The position numbers and the translations under genes are program-made. The notes beneath the pieces are model-generated. The model saw only the letters and a program-made list of their open reading frames with translations. It did not search any database and was not told the origin of the DNA. Of a stretch of 64,000 nucleotides of DNA, positions 58,401 to 64,000 are shown piece by piece. The stretch is from positions 1,426,001 through 1,490,000 of the forward strand of contig JAFKAC010000007.1 in assembly GCA_025766275.1 (NCBI GenBank), given 5' to 3'. Within the stretch, counting starts at the first letter, position 1, and every line of letters starts with the position of its first letter. The DNA is from Lactarius indigo. Lineage: Eukaryota; Basidiomycota; Agaricomycetes; Russulales; Russulaceae.

Positions 58401-58675
58401 GGACGGACGTTGCACGGGACACGGCGGACATCGTATTCCTTGCGCCGGACCTCGAGCGTGCGCTCGGGGTACTCTTGCGCCTATCGCGCGGGGCCGTGCG
58501 GCGCATCTACATCAATTGTGTGTGGGCGTGTGCTTACAACCTCTTTGCGGTTCTCCTCGCGGCTGGGGCCTTTGTACGAGCGAGAATCGCGCCGGAGTAC
58601 GCGGGCTTCGGCGAGATGGTGAGCGTGGTGCCGGTCGTCGTCGTCGCGTGGAGCATGTGGTTTCTCAAACGTTGA
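55457..58675 (+). pseudogene. P1B heavy-metal ATPase, copy 2, multiple frameshifts
   Basis: Exon 1 is MSEHTHVRKAPQNPTPHVAS to SYALSFGQ, then AQASSCSSNIDVNYPDSGSN and GSAADSDCCSGNTLGHV. The HMA domain has altered spacing residues (LSIQEMSCPPCAQKVMTALL). The frame is open to the actuator, where a surplus T at 57217 breaks TGESVPIDKG. Later one-base insertions lie near 57411, 57487, 57797, 57930, 57944, 57985, 58074, 58143 and 58146. The final part (QELQASGGRVLFIGDGTNDT to WSMWFLKR) is again open. Apart from the insertions, the exon chain and motifs CPCAIVL, DKTGTLT and SSHP are conserved. This suggests either very recent pseudogenisation or consensus errors in a repeat. Confidence 0.7.
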
Positions 58676-60044
58676 AGGTTGCCTTGGAATACCAACCAGG
58701 GCATACACATGTGACTGTTTTCTCGTTCGCTCTGAGCCGTGGAGCCGGATCTTTGGTCGACGGTGTTCGGGTCTTATCTTGAAAGCGGATACTCGATGTC
58801 GGGGGTAACAAAATGCAAAGTTACGAATTGGAGTATTTACACAGAAAAACTGGATCTTGTTGGCACTAATCTTGGTCTGGCTGGCTTTGCGCAATTTCTC
58901 AGCTTACACATCCCTTATCCAATCACTGATATACTGTCTATTAGCACCCCTCCTTAACACGCTCTATCTTATTTAAAAAATAACAACTCGTGTGGTATCG
59001 CAGAGATTGGCTGTTCCAACTTCTAAGTTGGCTTGTAAGTTGCAGCTTGAGTTGCAGGTCATGCTTCCCCCAAGCGATCCATTTCCACGTGTCGGATATT
59101 GATTAAGGTAAGCTGAGAGTGACTTCCAAAAATGGTCACGAAAGTGGCGTCAAATCCGACTCGGCGACGTGGCCAACACATGCCAGTGCCAACTATAGTA
59201 CAGTCAACTCTCTCAGGCTGATAACCCAGACCCCATATAGTACCCTTTTCATATCCCGAGTCGGGCCTGTGCAAGACAACAGTCGATAAAGCAACGTGAT
59301 AAACCTATTTTCAAGTTACCTATTGAGAAATTTTCGCTCTGGAATGTGCTCCTCGTGTAGATCTGTTGCCAGAAGCGCAGGGTTGAGCGGTTATGTCAAG
59401 TTTCGAACAGAAGATTGTCCATACACTACAGTGCCCATTCACGCCGACAGCGGCCGACTATCCCAATTTGGAAGAGCTAGAGCTCTCTCTGACTCAGACG
59501 TATGACTGTTCAAGTTGTCGGTCCAGTGGTCTGGTCTATTTGTCCGCCTGTAGAGCTTCACTTCTCCCGAGGATTCCATTCCGTCACATGGCCCAGTTCT
59601 GCCTGGCCTCAGGACTTTCTGACCCCTCTTCCTACATCGCTCTATCCTTTCCAGTACTGTGCCTACCAAACACATGTGCGGCACGATCCCTATCGATCCT
59701 TTTTCCGTGCTACTCCTCTTGATCTAGCCAGCGCCTACTTGTTGGACATGAGGTATTTCTGGTAGTGGGATATTACTAACTGTCACATGCTATGGTGGCA
59801 CTTTCTCATGCTGTAGTACATAAGGGCAGCTAACTGTGTGTGGGAAGAGTATTATTCGGCTCGACCACCTTCAGGCTGTACTTCCCCGGGCGAATATATT
59901 ACAGTCCACTCTTCCTTTACTTTGAACTACATCCAAGGTCCTAGTTCTACTCGTGAACCACAACTCTGCGAGCCTTTGCATGCCGTCGTAGCCAGATCCT
60001 CGACACGTGAACCTCTGCGTGATCACATACCCCCAAAGCTACCC
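58676..60044. other. Intergenic, upstream region of ATPase copy 3
   Basis: The parts at about 58955-59040 and 59560-59830 match the region upstream of copy 2. About 500 bases between them (59040-59560) have no counterpart there. Near the gene are TTTCTGGTAGTGGGATATTA and ACATAAGGGC. No coding signal is convincing. Confidence 0.55.
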
Positions 60045-63000
60045 ATGTCAGAACACACCCATGCCCATGAAGCCCCCCCGAACCCCACTCCCCACGTAGC
60101 CCCTCCTTCTACTACTACACCCCCATGCGACGAGATACATTGCCATGAGGTTCATCGTCATCAGATGACACGCGAGCACGAGGTCGAGCAGGACACGATA
60201 CTCGGTGGTCACGCCCCAGACGGTCAAGATGGATGCCAGAGACCCAAGGTCTCACCTCCCAGCTGTTGCGGCTCTGCTTTCCATTTTGGACAAGGTGCGC
60301 CATCTGGAGTGCAGCTTGCTCTTTGTGACTTCCGATGATCATCCTTACCTCCTTGTGTAGCTCAAGCCCCTTCATTAGGCAACATTGATGCCGACTGCCG
60401 AGATGGCAACTGTTCAGTAGCCGATGTGTCGTGTGCTCTTGATGTTCTGAGTACACAATCCCATCCAGGTAAGTTAGGCGTTGTCTCTCCAGAGCGGCAG
60501 TATTAGAACCATTGAGGAACTCATGTCTTCGTCCCTGGGTCCAGCCGCGGAAAGTGATTGTTGCTCCGGCCGTACCTTGAAACATGTTTCGGGGCCCGAA
60601 CCAACGTGCCCTAATAATACCAGGTCAGCTTGCGATATTACAGGCAGTGCCGGCGGAGTTCCCCGTACGTACAATACATCGGCACTTTTTGGGCGTCAGT
60701 CACTAATTGAAACCGCGACGCGGAGCAGGCAGCGACAGTGAAGATTGTTGTAAAGGTCATGACAAAAGCCTGGTCGCACAATGTCCAAGCACCTGCGATA
60801 ATTGCCCCACTCACTTAATTCACACCCCTTCCCGTACTAGCTGCGATAAGATCCAAAACTCTAAGTGTCATGCAGAATGTGCCGTTGGGTGCTTCTTTGA
60901 AGTTACATGTCACGAGATTGACTGCCGTCCGGGATCACTCGCTCAACGACATCATCGACACCACGGCCATACGCACCCCTCTGTGGGAACGACAAAGAGC
61001 AAGAGCAAGAAGCCTCCGCATCGACATCCAGGCCATGCGCATTCGAAACGTGGGAAGGATACTCGCTTCAAGTTCGTAGACTCCGAGAAGACTGCCGAAC
61101 TGGGTGGTGGTCAGAATCGGGCGTTACTACTGTCCATACAGGGAATGGATTGCTCATCCTGCGCGCACAAGGTCACAACCGCGCTTCTAACCATTCCCTC
61201 AGTCCAGGATGTCAAAGTCAATACTTTTACTGGTCAAGCCTCATTGACATACAAAGAGGGTCTCGCTGAACCCGGGAGAATAGCAAAACGGACAACAGAA
61301 CTTACAGGATACGCTTGCGTAGTTGACTCAGCTCAGCTCGAGGGAAGTCGCAGAATTACTTCGCATTGCGCTGCCCACAGGCAAATCTTCTGACGAGATC
61401 CTGAAACTTCCTCTTGGCGTAGAGATTCTCGACACATCGAGCAATACTTCCGGCACGGTGCTTGATGTCCAATACGACCCCACTATGATAGCACCCCGCA
61501 CTGTCATGGACTCCTTCGCTGCCGTTGGCGGGTCGTTCCTCCCGCCATCAAAACCTATCGCCAGCTTGCAAGTCACCAAGGACATATACGGTCTTTTTAT
61601 CCGGACCGTCGTCTCGTTTATCTTCTGCATTCCGGTTCTCGTCTTTGCTTGGGCGCCAATCGAGCCTCATCCGATCGTATACGGCGCCATCTCTCTGTTC
61701 CTTGCCACATGCATCCAGATTTATGTCGGCGGACCTCTATATTCTACAGCATTCCGTTCACTTTTTCTGCAACACACACTCGACACCGATGCCCTCGTTA
61801 TACTCTCCTCCTCAATCGCATATCTTTTCTCCTTTGTCGCCTATGTGATACAAGCTACGGGCCGCGAATTCAGCACACCATTCTTTGAGACGCCAACACT
61901 TTTGTTGACCCTTATCTTCCTCGGAAAGCTCATCTCGGCGTATGCACGGCGACGCGCGACATCAGCACTGGACTAGTTTAGGGGACCCTACAACCAGACT
62001 ATGTCCAGTTGGTCTCCTCCGATGGTTCCGTCACCGTCATTCACGCCGACCTCACCCAATCCAATGACATACTTCGCGTTTCGGCGAACACGCTCGTTCC
62101 CACAGACGGTATTATCGTCAGAGGTATGACTCAAGTCGATGAGTCCGCTCTGACGGGGGAGAGCGTTCCCGTCGACAAGGGTCCTGATGCGCGGCTCACA
62201 GCCGGGACTCGGAATATGACATTCTCCTGTCGACATGAAAGTCGTTCGGGTGCCTGCTGAGAACACAATCGCTGACATCAGCGCGCTCGTGACACGTCTC
62301 CAGGAGGAGCACCTTCCCATCCAAGATCTGGCGGATCGCGCTGCTGGCTGGCTTGCCCCTGTGATTCTGGCTGTGGCCGTAATGGTAGTTCGTGATTTGG
62401 ATTATAGTAGGGTTGCGGGTACGCAACGAGAACTTTAACCACGCGGGACTAGGGAGCTCTACGGTATACGATCGCGGTTCTTGTGGTGTCTTGCCCATGT
62501 GCGATTGTACTATGCGTGCCAATGGTGATCGTGATCACTGGTGCTGTTGCGGCCAGAGAGGGCGTGTTGTTCAAGGTGTGTTACGGTCAAGTATGGATAG
62601 TTGGTCCTGTGCAGTGCTGATGAGCGTATAGACAGCAGTTGCCGCTCAATATGCCAAGGACACGACTGTCGCTGTGTTTGACAAGACGGGCACTCTGACA
62701 GTTCGGGCGAAATGGCGGTCGTTGAGGCACGTATCACCCGTCAAGACTGCGGTTGAGACGATACTGTCGCTCGTCTCTGAAAGCTCGCATCCCGTTGCTC
62801 AGTCCATAGCAAAATACCTACACGTGACTTACCCACATGCATCTGCAGGCCTATCTCTAGACAAAGTTCAGTCGATCGTCGGCAAAGGCCTCGAAGTGAC
62901 GACGTCGGACGGGGTGCTTGATCCGCGGCGGTAGCCCGAGCTGGCTTGGGTTACAGACGGATCCATTGTACTCCTCGATGATGGCGAAGGCTCTGTCGAT

Positions 63001-63611
63001 GTTCGCTGTCACGTTCGACGGCCAACTCGTCGCATTTTTCGGGCTGACCTGACCTGCCTCGTCCGAGCTGCCCACGCGGCTGTTCAGCTCCTTCAATCCC
63101 AGGGCATTCAAGGTGCCACATCGTCTCCGGCGACACGGCGCCCGTCGTCCATGCGCTCGCGGACGCAACTCGGCATCCCGCCCGAGTTCGCGCACTGGCG
63201 GATGCCTTCCCAGCGGAGAAAGTCGCGCACGTGCAAGAGCTGCAAGCGGCCGCGGGGCGGGTGATGTTCATCGGGGACGGGACGAATGACACACCGGCGC
63301 TAGCCGCGGCGGATGTGAGCGTGGCGATGGGGGGCGGGACGGACGTTGCGCGGGACACGGCGGACATCGTATTCCTTGCGCCGGACCTCGAGCGTGCGCT
63401 TGGGGTTCTCCTGCGTCTATCGCGCGGAGCCGTGCAGCGGGTCTACATCAATTTCGCGTGGGCGTGCGTTTACAACCTCTTTGCGGTTCTCCTCGCGGCG
63501 GGCGCGTTTGTGGACGTTCGGATAGCACCGGAATATGCGGGCTTGGGCGAGGTCGTGAGCGTGGTGCCGGTCGTGCTCGTCGCGTGGAGTATGTGGTTTC
63601 TCAAACATTGA
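60045..63611 (+). pseudogene. P1B heavy-metal ATPase, copy 3, Cys/His-rich N-terminus, frameshifted
   Basis: Exons give MSEHTHAHEAPPNPTPHVAP to CCGSAFHFGQ, then APSLGNIDADCRDGNCSVAD, AAESDCCSGRTLKHV and SDSEDCCKGHDKSLVAQCPS. After these comes a Cys- and His-rich segment (CHAECAVGCFFEVTCHEIDC, QRHHRHHGHTHP, RHPGHAHS) absent from copies 1 and 2. The HMA domain is LSIQGMDCSSCAHKV. Downstream motifs ([56 protein letters not shown]) are conserved. The frame is broken by many one-base insertions (about 61353, 61970-61983, 62222, 62748, 63050, 63069, 63196, 63212 and others). It may encode a working metal pump if those are sequence errors. Confidence 0.7.
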
Positions 63612-64000
63612 AGATATACCCCCGGGCAAGGCGCACCACCCGAATGCGACATTTTTTCCGTTCGACATAACCTTCTCTGAGCTGTGCGGCCAGACGTCAT
63701 TTTGGTTGCAAGACAATGACAATGAAGCCCCTCTCTCATACTGTAAACACTAGATCCCACACAGACAGCTATTAGTAATGCTTCAAGTTGATCTCACATC
63801 AGAATATTTCTTCATTTCATTACGATTCACCATGACTGTAACTCATTTTAGGCTGTTCAATATACTAGCCGCATTTATTTCTGTAAAATAGTTCGACATT
63901 GTTCCGCAAGAGAGCTACGCATAAGATGCGGCAAAGCAGCTGGCATTTGATACATGGTAGGCTAGCGTGCAATGACCGTCTAGTCGCGGCATGTAGTATT
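63612..64000. other. 3' flank of ATPase copy 3, no gene seen
   Basis: A/T-rich non-coding DNA to the window edge. Nothing recognisable. Confidence 0.45.

Larger units (their letters stand above)
51700..63611. repeat. Tandem triplication of the P1B ATPase gene
   Basis: Three head-to-tail copies with a period of about 3.8-4.6 kb. Long stretches of copies 1 and 2 (for example 52840-53150 versus 56840-57150) are nearly identical, while exon 1 and the HMA region differ more. That mosaic suggests gene conversion between copies (inference). Promoter DNA is included in the duplication. Confidence 0.85.

Overview
The window reads as nuclear DNA of a filamentous basidiomycete. Genes are packed on both strands, split by many short GT-AG introns of about 45-75 bases, and divergent pairs share short promoters. 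Gene content (PP1 catalytic subunit, p24 cargo receptor, Dus1, malic enzyme, ABCC transporter, P1B ATPases) fits Agaricomycetes. A Rhizoctonia/Ceratobasidium-like origin is my guess from protein style; I could not search.

Layout: 1-2282 shows no convincing gene. A divergent pair follows: a zinc polyol dehydrogenase (-) and an SDR sugar-acid type dehydrogenase (+). 5623-9300 is mostly empty. Then come an NAD-type malic enzyme (-), a long many-exon ABCC transporter (+), an Erv25-like p24 protein (+), Dus1 (-) and, divergently, an intact Methyltransf_16-type methyltransferase (+).

From about 21.1 to 35.7 kb the Dus1 5' end, shared promoter, methyltransferase, spacer and an alpha/beta-hydrolase have been amplified in tandem. 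There are five hydrolase copies (A-E), three methyltransferase copies (one intact) and three truncated Dus1 5' fragments that share one breakpoint. The hydrolase copies make sense only with an 11-base micro-exon. One unit carries an inserted unrelated gene and another a short insertion with a 10-base flanking duplication.

Then follow PP1, a small single-pass membrane protein, a helical nuclear-looking protein, an AT-hook/polyalanine exon, a RING-H2 + PH + VWA protein resembling the Ste5/Far1 scaffold family (-), and a two-RRM RNA-binding protein (-). The right end is a tandem triplication of a P1B heavy-metal ATPase of the fungal PCA1/CrpA style. Copy 1 is nearly intact; copies 2 and 3 carry many one-base insertions. 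Copy 3 alone keeps a Cys/His-rich N-terminal segment.

Across the window, otherwise well-conserved genes are interrupted by single inserted bases. At 15 places the insertion turns a CG into CTG or CAG. Even PP1 carries a one-base insertion, so much of the apparent pseudogenisation may be a consensus-sequence artefact. All exon structures here were worked out by eye.
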